Shown in pieces: positions 1 through 9,941 of a stretch of 45,090 nt of DNA. Below the pieces are notes generated by a model that was not told where the DNA came from, ran no database searches, and saw nothing but the letters and a program-made list of their open reading frames with translations. The stretch spans positions 8,578 through 53,667 of the forward strand of contig NZRO01000046.1 in the NCBI GenBank assembly GCA_002696275.1. The letters are read 5' to 3'. Both the position numbers and the translations under genes were made by a program. Every line of letters begins with the position of its first letter. Positions within the stretch are counted from its first letter, which is position 1. The DNA is from Flavobacteriales bacterium. Its GTDB lineage: Bacteria; Bacteroidota; Bacteroidia; Flavobacteriales; BACL11.

Positions 1-13
1 ATAGACGCGTTAA

Positions 14-32
14 ACAAATTTATTATATTTGT
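14..32. promoter_or_regulatory. candidate Fur-family operator (9-1-9 palindrome ACAAATTTA-T-TATATTTGT)
   Basis: 8 of 9 arm positions complementary; overlaps the -7 box of the Fur-family gene. Confidence 0.45.
24..31 (+). promoter_or_regulatory. Bacteroidota -7 box (TATATTTG) upstream of the Fur-family gene
   Basis: matches TAnnTTTG, 20 nt before the ATG at 51; embedded in the palindrome at 14-32. Confidence 0.5.
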
Positions 33-50
33 ATTTTAAAAGTTTTAATC

Positions 51-461
51 ATGAGAACCTCAGAAGAATTATTAAGTAATTGTGGCTTAAGAAAGACTAC
101 TTTTAGAAAAAAACTATTGAAGCTTTTTCAAGATTCAGAAACAACATTAACAGTAGAAGATATTAAAAAAAAGATAGGAAATAATAACGATAAAGTTACT
201 ATATATAGAGCTCTTTCAACATTTGAAAAGAGTGGCTTAATCCACCAAGTTCCAGACAAAAACAAATTGTCTCGTTATGCCTTATGCAATTCAAAATGCA
301 AGCCTTCAAATCAAGCCTACCAACACGCTCATTTTATTTGTGATTATTGTGATAATACTTTCTGTATAGAAGAGCTTGAATTTCCTAAAATTAAAAAAAT
401 CAAAGGGTTTGAATTCAAAAAGTTAGAACTAATAATTCAGGGTAGTTGTCCTAACTGCTAA
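51..461 (+). CDS. Fur-family transcriptional regulator (Fur/Zur-like)
   Basis: 136 aa; N-terminal winged helix (VTIYRALSTFEKSGLIHQV) and metal-binding C-terminus HAHFICDYCDNTFC plus terminal CPNC. Confidence 0.9.
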   Translation: MRTSEELLSNCGLRKTTFRKKLLKLFQDSETTLTVEDIKKKIGNNNDKVTIYRALSTFEKSGLIHQVPDKNKLSRYALCNSKCKPSNQAYQHAHFICDYCDNTFCIEELEFPKIKKIKGFEFKKLELIIQGSCPNC

Positions 462-470
462 TGAGGACAA
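446..470 (+). terminator. stem-loop spanning the fur stop codon (TTGTCCT...AGGACAA)
   Basis: perfect 7-bp inverted repeat with 11-nt loop containing the stop codon; no clear U-run after it. Confidence 0.3.
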
Positions 471-548
471 TCATTCTTTAGAAAAAGTTCTCTAATCTTC
501 TCACAGTGTCTATTCTTTCGTTGATTTTTTCGAAAAATTTCAAGATAC

Positions 549-1535
549 TTACTCTCTGTAAAGAACCTCCATTAAAGTTTGCCCTACTGCTTTTAGAGTA
601 TTTTTATCAATATTATCCATATTATCTCCATGAGTATGCCAGTGTTTATTGAATTTATTTTCTGTACTTGGATCAAACTCTATAATATCAATAGTAGGTA
701 TGTGAGCAAGAGTATTTACATATAAATGGTCGTCGATTATCTGTGGACTGTTTTCGTAAACAAAGTGTTTCCCATATCCTAATTTATGTCCTCTTTTCCA
801 TACTTTTTGTAAAATCGAAGAAGCAAAGTAGTTAGAATAACCTTCTAAATAAAAAGTGGCGTTTTTCCCTGCTACCATATCTAATAAAATTCCATATCGA
901 GCAGTATAATGTGCTTTATGGGGGGTTTTAGACCAATGTTGAGATCCTAAACACCAAGAATCTGGCATATATGCATATTCAGAGTTTTCGGGCTGTCCAT
1001 AATCTTCTGCATCAAATAGAATAATATCAATTCCAATTTTAGGTTCTTTAATACTGAATTGTCTAGCTAATTCTATCAATACACCAACTCCACTTCCCCC
1101 ATCATTTGCGCCAAGTATTGGAGTATTTTGGTTTTCTGTATCATGGTCTGCTATGTGTCTACTGTCCCAATGAGCAAATAGAGCAACTCTATTTTTTTTG
1201 TCTGGAGAAAAAGTAGCGATAATATTTTTGAGAGTATGTTTTTTGCCGTCATAAGTTGTTGTAGGCGCTTCCTGTACAATTACATTTGGAGTATATTTTA
1301 GAAATTTTTGTTTCAACCAAATGGAACAATTTTCCCATGGTTTAGACGAAATGACTCTTGGTCCAAAATCCACTTGTTTTTGTATGAAATGATAGGCAGA
1401 ATCCACATTAAATGTAGGAACCTCAATTTTTACATTAGGCTTTTTTGTTATTTGTTTTACTTCTTGCTGAGGTTCTGATTTGCAAGCATGTAAAAATAAC
1501 AAAGCAAGGAAAAATACGGTATATTTATAATTCAT
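549..1535 (-). CDS. M28-family metallopeptidase / glutaminyl-peptide cyclotransferase-like lipoprotein
   Basis: lipobox LHAC; zinc-site motifs FAHWDSR, GANDGGSGVGVLIELAR, FDAEDYG, LGSQHW, HTHGDNMDNID; start moved from ORF 1550 to 1535 because ATG there overlaps the cysS stop (TAATG). Confidence 0.85.
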   Translation of the reverse strand: MNYKYTVFFLALLFLHACKSEPQQEVKQITKKPNVKIEVPTFNVDSAYHFIQKQVDFGPRVISSKPWENCSIWLKQKFLKYTPNVIVQEAPTTTYDGKKHTLKNIIATFSPDKKNRVALFAHWDSRHIADHDTENQNTPILGANDGGSGVGVLIELARQFSIKEPKIGIDIILFDAEDYGQPENSEYAYMPDSWCLGSQHWSKTPHKAHYTARYGILLDMVAGKNATFYLEGYSNYFASSILQKVWKRGHKLGYGKHFVYENSPQIIDDHLYVNTLAHIPTIDIIEFDPSTENKFNKHWHTHGDNMDNIDKNTLKAVGQTLMEVLYRE

Positions 1536-3001
1536 TATTTTATCTCCCAATTAGTTCCCTCTCTAGTATCTTTTATTTGTATCCCTGATTTATTTAACTC
1601 TTCTCGAATTATATCTGCAGTGTCAAAATCTTTATTCTTTTTGGCATTAGTCCTAAGTTTTAAAATCAACTCCATTAATTCAGAAGTTAAGTTATTTTCA
1701 TTGCTTTTCTTTTCAGTAATAAACCCTAAAATTTTAGTTACAAAAGTATTAAATATAGATTTTAGCATTTCTAAATCAGAATCATTTAAGCTTTCTTTAC
1801 CATCTTTTATAGAGTTGATAATTCTTACTCCATCAAACAAGTGTGCAATTAAGATAGGAGTATTAAAGTCATCATTCATGGCCGCATAACAATCTTTCTC
1901 CAATCTTTTCACATCATAACTAGAGTTATCAGAAGGCTTTAGACTTTCTATGGTTTCTAGTGCATTCATAAGTTTTGACAATCCTTTTTCTGCTGCTTTT
2001 AGTGATTCATTACTGAAATCTATTATACTTCTGTAGTGCGCTTGTAAAATGAAAAATCGAATAGTCATCGGAGAATAAGCTTTTTCTAACTTTTCATGAT
2101 TTCCGGTAAAAAATTCTTCTAAATTGATAAAGTTCCCTAGAGATTTACCCATCTTTTTTCCATCCACTGTTATCATATTATTGTGCATCCAATAATTTGC
2201 GGGATTACAATTATTACAAGCATTACTCTGTGCTATTTCTGCTTCGTGATGAGGAAATACCAAGTCCATTCCACCACCATGAATATCAAAAGTTTTTCCT
2301 AAATATTTTTCGCTCATTGCAGAACATTCCATGTGCCAACCGGGAAAGCCTTCTCCCCAAGGGGATGACCAACGCATAATATGTTCTGGACTTGCTTTTT
2401 TCCAAATGGCAAAATCAACTGCGCTTTTCTTTTCAGCTTGACCATCTAACATTCTAGTACCTTCTAAAGTATCCTCTAAATTTCTTCCAGAAAGAATTCC
2501 ATAGGGAAAAGACTCATTATATTTATTTACATCTAAATAAACAGATCCATTAACTTCATAAGCAAATCCTTTATCTAGTATTTTCTGAACCATTTCAATT
2601 TGCTCAATTATATGTCCTGTAGCTCTTGGCTCAATTGAAGGAGGCAAACAATTTAAATCCTGCATTGCTTTATGATAGCTTAAAGTATAAAACTGAACAA
2701 TTTCCATTGGCTCTAATTGCTCTAATCTTGCTTTTTTAGCAATTTTATCTTCTCCCTCATCTGCGTCATTTTCTAAATGACCAGCATCCGTTATGTTTCT
2801 AACATAACGAATTTTATAATCTAAATGTTTTAGATATCTAAAAACTATATCAAAAGTAATTCCAGGTCTAGCATGTCCTAAATGAGGGTCACCATAAACA
2901 GTAGGACCACAAACATACATCCCCACATGATTTTTTACAATTGGATCAAAAATTTCTTTTTTCCTTGAAAGGGTATTGTATATTTTTAATTTCCTATTCA
3001 T
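1535..3001 (-). CDS. cysS: cysteinyl-tRNA synthetase
   Basis: [40 protein letters not shown] (KMSKS-type). Confidence 0.97.
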   Translation of the reverse strand: MNRKLKIYNTLSRKKEIFDPIVKNHVGMYVCGPTVYGDPHLGHARPGITFDIVFRYLKHLDYKIRYVRNITDAGHLENDADEGEDKIAKKARLEQLEPMEIVQFYTLSYHKAMQDLNCLPPSIEPRATGHIIEQIEMVQKILDKGFAYEVNGSVYLDVNKYNESFPYGILSGRNLEDTLEGTRMLDGQAEKKSAVDFAIWKKASPEHIMRWSSPWGEGFPGWHMECSAMSEKYLGKTFDIHGGGMDLVFPHHEAEIAQSNACNNCNPANYWMHNNMITVDGKKMGKSLGNFINLEEFFTGNHEKLEKAYSPMTIRFFILQAHYRSIIDFSNESLKAAEKGLSKLMNALETIESLKPSDNSSYDVKRLEKDCYAAMNDDFNTPILIAHLFDGVRIINSIKDGKESLNDSDLEMLKSIFNTFVTKILGFITEKKSNENNLTSELMELILKLRTNAKKNKDFDTADIIREELNKSGIQIKDTREGTNWEIK

Positions 3002-3959
3002 ACAAACTAGTTTTATATTTTTTTTTCAAATTCATAATCATATCCTCAGTCATTTTTTCAAGATTATACTCCAAATTCCACCCCCAATCTTGTTGAGCTG
3101 GTAAATCATTTATTGATGAAGGCCAACTATCAGCTATTTCTTGTCTAAAATCAGGATTATAACTAATCTCAAAGTTAGGGATATGTTTTTTAATTTCATT
3201 TGAAATTTGTTTTGGAGTAAAACTTACTCCAGCCAAATTATAAGAAGAACGAATTTTTACTTTTTCTTCGGGAGCCTCCATCAATTCTATAGTAGCACGA
3301 ATAGCATCTGGCATGTACATCATCGGCAAGGCTGTATTTTCCAATAAAAAACTTTCATATTTACCATTAGTAATTGCTTTATGAAAAATATTTACCGCAT
3401 AATCTGTAGTTCCTCCTCCAGGATCTGATTTCCAACCAATTAAACCAGGATATCTTAAACTTCTTACATCTACTCCAAATTTGTTAAAGTAATATTCGTT
3501 CCACCTTTCTCCAGCTTGTTTAGTAATTCCGTAAACTGTATTTGGTTCCATTATAGTATATTGCGGAGTGTTTTCCACAGGAGTTGTAGGTCCGAAAACT
3601 GCAATTGAGGATGGCCAAAAAATTTTTTTTATCAATCTGTCCTTTGCTAAATCTAACACATGTGAATGAGATCGCATATTTAATCTCCACCCTAATTCAA
3701 TATTTTGTTCAGCAGTAGCAGAAAGTAGGGCGGCTAAAAGATATACTTGAGTAACTTTATATTTCTTTACAATCCTTCTTAATAACTGTTCATCCATTAT
3801 ATCTAGTGTTTCAAATGGACCAGTTTGCATTATCTGATCAGAAGAAAATCTAATATCAGAAGCAATTACATTTTCATTTCCGTACATTCTCCTTAATTCT
3901 ATCACGAGTTCAGTGCCAATTTGACCAGATGAACCTATTATTAAAATCCTTTCTGACAT
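2994..3959 (-). CDS. NAD-dependent epimerase/dehydratase, L-threonine 3-dehydrogenase-like SDR
   Basis: [10 protein letters not shown] Rossmann motif; YGITKQAGE (YxxxK); [10 protein letters not shown]. Confidence 0.85.
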   Translation of the reverse strand: MSERILIIGSSGQIGTELVIELRRMYGNENVIASDIRFSSDQIMQTGPFETLDIMDEQLLRRIVKKYKVTQVYLLAALLSATAEQNIELGWRLNMRSHSHVLDLAKDRLIKKIFWPSSIAVFGPTTPVENTPQYTIMEPNTVYGITKQAGERWNEYYFNKFGVDVRSLRYPGLIGWKSDPGGGTTDYAVNIFHKAITNGKYESFLLENTALPMMYMPDAIRATIELMEAPEEKVKIRSSYNLAGVSFTPKQISNEIKKHIPNFEISYNPDFRQEIADSWPSSINDLPAQQDWGWNLEYNLEKMTEDMIMNLKKKYKTSLYE

Positions 3960-3965
3960 CTCTCA

Positions 3966-3984
3966 TATATTTGGTACAAATATA
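3966..3984. promoter_or_regulatory. perfect 8-3-8 palindrome TATATTTG-GTA-CAAATATA with a minus-strand -7 box
   Basis: CAAATATA (3977-3984) is TATATTTG on the minus strand; the palindrome ends 6 nt before the epimerase ATG. Confidence 0.45.
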
Positions 3985-4041
3985 ACATTAAAGACTATAT
4001 TTTTAGTTAAAAATAGCAATCAATACAAATCATAGTTTTTA

Positions 4042-4049
4042 TATCTTTG
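4042..4049 (+). promoter_or_regulatory. -7 promoter box TATCTTTG upstream of trhO
   Basis: TAnnTTTG match followed by gca, 15 nt before the start codon; no clear -33 box seen. Confidence 0.55.
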
Positions 4050-4063
4050 CACTACTTAAAGAG

Positions 4064-5122
4064 ATGATAATGGATCCTAATGCTGGTAAAAAAAATATGT
4101 TTAATAAACTAAGTAAGGAACAATGCTTAGCTTTGCTAGAAAAAGAAACATTTAACAGAATCACCGTTTCTTTTTATAGGTACATTATTTTAGAAAACCT
4201 TGAAAAACTAAGAGATCATTTATATGATAATTGGAAGGAATTAGAAGTTTTAGGAAGAATATATATAGCTGAAGAAGGAATAAATGCGCAGCTTAGTGTT
4301 CCTGAACACAATTGGAAAGATTTTGTAAAGAATGTAAATTCATATTCATATTTTAAGGATATTCCTTTTAAAATTGCGGTGGAAGATGACGGAAAATCTT
4401 TCTTCAAACTCACCATAAAAATACGAAATCAGATTGTAGCTGATGGATTATCTATAAATGATTATGACGTAACAAATGTTGGAGATCATTTATCTGCCAA
4501 ACAATGGAATGATGCAATTGATCATGGTGCTACCATAGTAGATATGAGAAATCATTATGAGAGTGAAATAGGAAAGTTTAAAGGAGCTATTTGTCCTAAT
4601 GTTGAAACATTTAAAGAAGAGCTTCCATTAGTAAAAGATTTATTAAAAGGAAAAGAAACAGAACCAATTTTATTATATTGTACAGGAGGCATTAGATGCG
4701 AGAAAACATCAGCATATTTAAAACATCATGGATTTGAAGATGTTAGTCAATTACATGGTGGCATTATCGACTATACGCGACAGTTAAATGAAAACAAGGA
4801 GCTTGAAAATAAATTTATAGGCAAGAATTTTGTTTTTGACGAAAGAAGAGGAGAAAGAATATCAGAAGATGTTATCAGTAATTGTCATCAATGTGGAAAA
4901 CCCTGCGATTCTCATGTAAATTGTAAAAATGAGAACTGTAATCTATTATTTTTGCAATGTTCCACATGTAAAGATAAATATGAAAATTGTTGTTCTGTAG
5001 AATGTATTGAAATTGCTAAATTACCAGAGGATGAAAGACGAGAACTTAGAAAAGGAGTAGAGAATAAAAAGATGTATTATAGTCATAAAAAAGTAAAATT
5101 AAACCTGAGAGAAACAGAATAA
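4064..5122 (+). CDS. trhO: rhodanese-related sulfurtransferase, tRNA uridine(34) hydroxylase type (YceA/TrhO)
   Basis: LYCTGGIRCEKTSAYL rhodanese active site, N-terminal RNA-binding-like domain, Cys-rich C-terminus; alternative ATG at 4070. Confidence 0.88.
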   Translation: MIMDPNAGKKNMFNKLSKEQCLALLEKETFNRITVSFYRYIILENLEKLRDHLYDNWKELEVLGRIYIAEEGINAQLSVPEHNWKDFVKNVNSYSYFKDIPFKIAVEDDGKSFFKLTIKIRNQIVADGLSINDYDVTNVGDHLSAKQWNDAIDHGATIVDMRNHYESEIGKFKGAICPNVETFKEELPLVKDLLKGKETEPILLYCTGGIRCEKTSAYLKHHGFEDVSQLHGGIIDYTRQLNENKELENKFIGKNFVFDERRGERISEDVISNCHQCGKPCDSHVNCKNENCNLLFLQCSTCKDKYENCCSVECIEIAKLPEDERRELRKGVENKKMYYSHKKVKLNLRETE

Positions 5123-5125
5123 ATA

Positions 5126-6565
5126 ATGAAAAGAACAAAAATAAAAAGTTTATTAAATAAGCAAGCAACAGGACAGGAAGTATGCGTAAAAGGATGGGTA
5201 AGAACTCGAAGAGGCAGTAAAAATGTTTCTTTTATAGCTTTAAATGACGGATCAACAATTAATAATATTCAGATTGTAGCTGAAGGAGATCACCTCAAGG
5301 AAGAGGTGTTAAAAAGAATTACTACTGGTTCTGCAATTTCAGTAATTGGAATTTTAGTGGAATCTAAAGGAGTAGGTCAAAATGTGGAGGTGCTCGCAGC
5401 TGGGATAGATATATTAGGGGAGTCAGACCCTGATGAGTATCCATTACAGCCAAAGAAACACTCATTAGATTTTCTCAGAGAAAAGGCACATTTAAGATTT
5501 AGAACAAATACTTTTTCTGCTGTTTTTAGACTGCGTCATGCATTAACTTTCGCAGTTCATAAATTTTTTAATGACAAAGGATTTGTTAATATTCACACCC
5601 CAATCATTACTGGAGCTGACGCGGAAGGAGCTGGTGAAATGTTTCAGGTTACAAATTTAAATTTAGAGGACACACCTAAAGTTAATGGGAAAGTTGATTA
5701 TACTCAGGACTTTTTTAATATTAAAACAAATTTAACTGTCTCTGGTCAGTTGGAGGCAGAGTTAGGAGCTTTGTCTTTAGGTCAGGTATATACTTTCGGG
5801 CCTACATTCAGAGCGGAGAATTCTAATACCTCTAGACATTTATCAGAGTTTTGGATGATTGAACCCGAAGTTGCTTTTGCAGATTTAGAAGAAAACATGG
5901 ATTTGGCAGAGGAGTTTTTAAAATATTGTATCCAGTATTGCATTACTAATTGTGAGGATGATTTAAGGTTTTTAGATAGTAGACTTGCAAGCGAGGAGAA
6001 AAGTCTAAAAAAGGAAGAACGCTTTGAAATGGGATTGCTAGAGCGTCTTCAATTTGTTATTGAGAATGATTTTGAAAGACTAACTTACAGTGATGCAATT
6101 GATCTTTTAATAAATTCAAAACCAAATAAGAAGAAAAAATTTAAATATATAATAGAAGGATTTGGTTCTGATTTACAATCTGAACACGAAAGATATTTAG
6201 TAGAAAAAAAATTCAAGAAACCAGTAATTATTACAGATTTCCCTAAAGGTATAAAAGCCTTTTATATGAAGCAGAATGAAGACAACGAAACTGTCAGAGC
6301 TATGGATATTTTATTTCCACTAATTGGGGAAATAGTAGGGGGTTCCCAAAGAGAAGAGGATTTAAATAAGCTGTCTAATAGAATGGAAGAAATGGAGATT
6401 TGCAAAGAGGAATTATGGTGGTACTTAGAAACAAGGAAATTCGGAACATGTGTTCATTCAGGATTTGGATTAGGATTTGAAAGGTTGATAATGTTTGTTA
6501 CTGGTATGAAAAATATTAGAGATGTTATCCCCTTCCCGAGGACTCCCCAAAATGCTGATTTCTAA
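5126..6565 (+). CDS. asnS: asparaginyl-tRNA synthetase
   Basis: N-terminal OB fold [38 protein letters not shown]-terminal [35 protein letters not shown]. Confidence 0.97.
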   Translation: MKRTKIKSLLNKQATGQEVCVKGWVRTRRGSKNVSFIALNDGSTINNIQIVAEGDHLKEEVLKRITTGSAISVIGILVESKGVGQNVEVLAAGIDILGESDPDEYPLQPKKHSLDFLREKAHLRFRTNTFSAVFRLRHALTFAVHKFFNDKGFVNIHTPIITGADAEGAGEMFQVTNLNLEDTPKVNGKVDYTQDFFNIKTNLTVSGQLEAELGALSLGQVYTFGPTFRAENSNTSRHLSEFWMIEPEVAFADLEENMDLAEEFLKYCIQYCITNCEDDLRFLDSRLASEEKSLKKEERFEMGLLERLQFVIENDFERLTYSDAIDLLINSKPNKKKKFKYIIEGFGSDLQSEHERYLVEKKFKKPVIITDFPKGIKAFYMKQNEDNETVRAMDILFPLIGEIVGGSQREEDLNKLSNRMEEMEICKEELWWYLETRKFGTCVHSGFGLGFERLIMFVTGMKNIRDVIPFPRTPQNADF

Positions 6566-6568
6566 TTA

Positions 6569-7921
6569 ATGCAGAAACAAAAATTACAACAAAAACATGG
6601 ATTAAATCTGTCACCCCAACAGATGCAGTTCCTTAGTTTGTTACAAATTCCTTTGGCATCGTTACATTCCAGAATTCAGGATGAATTAGAAGAGAATCCT
6701 GCTCTTGAGGAATCGGAGAATTCCGAAGATATTAATATTGACGAATTAGAAGAAGAAAATAATAACTCATATAAATATCGACTATCTACTAATTCAGATT
6801 ACTCGGACAATCAAATATCCAATACAGATGAAAGTTTATCTTCTCATCTGAAAAAACAGTTGTTGACACTTAATTTACCTGATGATGAAGTTTTTTTAAT
6901 AGAGTATTTGATTGATAGTCTTGATCACAATGGCTGGATTAGTAGAGAGTTATTTTCTATTTCAGATGATTTATTAATAAACCTGAATTTAGAATTTTCT
7001 GAGGAGGAGATTGAAAGATCTTTACTAGTTGTTCAATCTTTAGAACCTTATGGTGTAGGAGCTAGAAATTTAAAAGAATGTTTATTGATTCAACTTAAAA
7101 ATAAAGATAATGACGAGACTATTGAAAGGACTATTTCTGTTCTAGAAAATCAATATGAAAGATTTAGTAAAAAGAATTTTGAAGGAATTATTAAAGAATT
7201 AGGAATTTCAGAATCTCAATTAAAAGAGGTGTATGAAACAGTAGAAAAATTAAATCCTTTTCCCGCCTCAAATTTCAGTAAAACAATCCCTTCTTCTTAT
7301 ATCACACCAGATTTTCTAGTAAATATAATAGAAGAGAAGAATGTTGTCAGCTTAACTAAGATAAGCGGGAAGGAATTAAGAGTAAATTCTTCTTATCAGA
7401 AAATGATGGAGGAAACAAAGGACGAAGAAGCTCAAGAATTTATAAAAAAGAAGATTGAATCTGCCAATTGGTTTAGAAATGCAATTCTGCAAAGAGAAAT
7501 AACTTTGATAAAAGTAATGAACGCAATTGTGACTCACCAAGAAAAATATTTCTATACAGGAGATGAGAAAGAATTAAAACCTATGATTCTTGCAGATATT
7601 GCTAATGTTGTAAATATGGATATCTCAACAATTTCTAGAGTAAGTAACAGCAAATATGTACAAACATTTTTTGGTACTTTTTTGTTAAAAGAATTATTTT
7701 CAGAAGCTTATACAAAAGATAATGGAGAGCAGGTGTCAACAAAGGTCATAAAGAAAAGACTGTCTGAAATTGTTCAATCTGAAGACAAAAGAAACCCTTA
7801 TACTGATGAAAGATTATCAACAATCTTAGGTAAAGATGAATACCATATTGCAAGAAGAACTGTTGCGAAATATAGAGAAGAATTAGGCATTGAAACTTCT
7901 AAATATAGAAGAGAATTATAA
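6569..7921 (+). CDS. rpoN: RNA polymerase sigma-54 factor
   Basis: Q-rich region I (LSPQQMQFLSLLQIP), acidic linker, RpoN box ARRTVAKYREELGI. Confidence 0.97.
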   Translation: MQKQKLQQKHGLNLSPQQMQFLSLLQIPLASLHSRIQDELEENPALEESENSEDINIDELEEENNNSYKYRLSTNSDYSDNQISNTDESLSSHLKKQLLTLNLPDDEVFLIEYLIDSLDHNGWISRELFSISDDLLINLNLEFSEEEIERSLLVVQSLEPYGVGARNLKECLLIQLKNKDNDETIERTISVLENQYERFSKKNFEGIIKELGISESQLKEVYETVEKLNPFPASNFSKTIPSSYITPDFLVNIIEEKNVVSLTKISGKELRVNSSYQKMMEETKDEEAQEFIKKKIESANWFRNAILQREITLIKVMNAIVTHQEKYFYTGDEKELKPMILADIANVVNMDISTISRVSNSKYVQTFFGTFLLKELFSEAYTKDNGEQVSTKVIKKRLSEIVQSEDKRNPYTDERLSTILGKDEYHIARRTVAKYREELGIETSKYRREL

Positions 7922-8577
7922 TGAAAATTTCTAAGTTTTTCACAATATTACTTCATCCAATTTTTATGCCTACAATAGTGATATTTGTAATTTTAAACGA
8001 GGTGGAGTTTTTTAACATATTTTTTTCAACTTATAAAAAACTACTTTATTCTGTTGTCATAATTTTTACTCTAGCATTACCATTAATTATATCCCTATAC
8101 TTTCTAAAATTAAAAAGAATAAAATCACTAGAAATGGAAACAATAGAAGAAAGGAACTCACCTTTATTTTATACAATTCTAGTAATGATATTAGGATATT
8201 CTTTGTTTAAAACTATAGCATATCTTTCTACATATTTATGTTTGGTTTATCTTTCTTCAATTTTTATTTTAATTATTGCCTTTTTAATAACTAAAAAATG
8301 GAAGATAAGCTTACATATGTTAGCTATAGGTTGGGCGACAGGAAGTTTTATTGCTTTGAATATTATATTTGGAAGCTTATATTATTGGATTATTATATTC
8401 TTTTTTCTTTCAGGATTACTCGCTTTTTCTAGGTTGCATTTACAAGCGCATAATAGATTGCAGGTATATTCCGGATTTTTCTTAGGGTGTCTTATTCAAG
8501 CCTTCCTTATCCTTTATTTTAATTCTAGTATTTCCACTATTTCTATTTTTCTTTCTAACATAGCATTTTTACTGTAA
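7921..8577 (+). CDS. multi-pass membrane protein of unknown function, translationally coupled to rpoN
   Basis: about 6 hydrophobic segments; ATG overlaps the rpoN stop. Confidence 0.7.
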   Translation: MKISKFFTILLHPIFMPTIVIFVILNEVEFFNIFFSTYKKLLYSVVIIFTLALPLIISLYFLKLKRIKSLEMETIEERNSPLFYTILVMILGYSLFKTIAYLSTYLCLVYLSSIFILIIAFLITKKWKISLHMLAIGWATGSFIALNIIFGSLYYWIIIFFFLSGLLAFSRLHLQAHNRLQVYSGFFLGCLIQAFLILYFNSSISTISIFLSNIAFLL

Positions 8578-9941
8578 ACCGAACTCTTTCTATCGTTTGG
8601 GTTATCGCTTACTCTTTTATCCGATCTGTTTTCTCCAAGAGGGAGTTCTATTATCTTGAGACCTCCATTGTATAGATATTCTTTTAAGGCGCCATTTTTA
8701 TAATTATTTATCAAATTTATTAAAGAAGCTATTCTCCTCTTTGACAAATTAATATTATAATCTTTATCACTTAATGGACTTGCAAAACCCTTAATGTGTA
8801 ATTCCATGTTGTTACCATCTTTTAAATTTTGTAAAATGTATTTAAGTGTAGAATTTAAATTATTGTAATTTTTTTTAAGTGTTAATTCAAAGAATTCTTC
8901 AACTTCGATATTACTATTTATTTTTATATATTTTTCTTTCAATAAATAATATGAGATATAACATTCTTTATAAGTAAGGTTTGTATTAGTTTGTAGGCTT
9001 CTTGGATTAGGTTCGTCATTATGAAAATATAGAGATATTGGAAGATTTTTCTTAATTGTATCTATGTTGATAGAAGTTTCTTCTTTTGGTACTGGGTATT
9101 GGAATGAGAAAATGTCGTTACAACAATTTTCTTCATCTAAATGAACAGAAGGGCTTCTATTAGAGGACATATATCCAGAATATTGATTGTAAAAACTAAG
9201 ATAAAGATCATCCTTACTCGAGCAAAGTTCATGAGCACGCTCAACTTTATTCCAGAGGTTTAAATTGCCAGTTGCTTTAAAAATGTCAATGCCACTTTCT
9301 TTTTCATTTCTATCAGAACTAAAAAACAACTCACCAGTCCAGATATTAAAAAAAGGAGTTATTTCATTATATTCTGTATTTATTCTTGCCCCAGCATTAA
9401 TGGCTTCACCAAAGTTTCCAAATTTATCTATTATACAAAACCAAATATCCAAGCCCCCAAACCCCCCTTTTCTATCAGAAACAAAGTACAAAATATCTTT
9501 ATTATCATATGTTGTTTTGTGCGGCTGTGTATTTGTAGAGTTAGACAAGTTAATGTTATTATTTAAAATTTCCGCAACAGGTTTTTTATAATCTCTGAAA
9601 GCAATTTTACTATTCCCAAATTTATCTATCACACTGTAATAAATATAATTTTTCTCTTTAGGGTAAGATATATTTGAATAGGAGTAAGCATTTCCCAAAT
9701 GAATATATTTTCCTTTTTGCCATTCTCCTTTTTTAAGTTCAGATTTAAAAATTAGAGTTTGATACTTACCATCTTCTAAAGTAGAGGAACTATAGTACGC
9801 AGTGTTTTTATCTTTTTGTATAAAATTAAATTCCGATCCTATTGTATTAATCTGCTCAGTCAGATGTTTTATTTCAAGATCTTGAGAAAAAGAAAGAAAT
9901 GGTATCAAAACTAGAAATGTATTTACAAATATTTTGGACAT
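8514..9941 (-). CDS. OmpA-family protein with PD40/WD40-like beta-propeller repeats (PorE-like)
   Basis: signal peptide ending FSFSQ; LYFVSDRKGGFGGLDIWF and ELFFSSDRNEKESGIDIFKA PD40 motifs; C-terminal OmpA-like LHIKGFASPLSDKDYNINLSKRR. Confidence 0.85.
   Translation of the reverse strand: MSKIFVNTFLVLIPFLSFSQDLEIKHLTEQINTIGSEFNFIQKDKNTAYYSSSTLEDGKYQTLIFKSELKKGEWQKGKYIHLGNAYSYSNISYPKEKNYIYYSVIDKFGNSKIAFRDYKKPVAEILNNNINLSNSTNTQPHKTTYDNKDILYFVSDRKGGFGGLDIWFCIIDKFGNFGEAINAGARINTEYNEITPFFNIWTGELFFSSDRNEKESGIDIFKATGNLNLWNKVERAHELCSSKDDLYLSFYNQYSGYMSSNRSPSVHLDEENCCNDIFSFQYPVPKEETSINIDTIKKNLPISLYFHNDEPNPRSLQTNTNLTYKECYISYYLLKEKYIKINSNIEVEEFFELTLKKNYNNLNSTLKYILQNLKDGNNMELHIKGFASPLSDKDYNINLSKRRIASLINLINNYKNGALKEYLYNGGLKIIELPLGENRSDKRVSDNPNDRKSSVYSKNAMLERKIEIVEILELK

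Noticed and set aside
1620-2379. Plus-strand ORFs 1620-1889 and 2197-2379
   Set aside because: Antisense to cysS; composition reflects reverse-complement codons and shows no domain signature.
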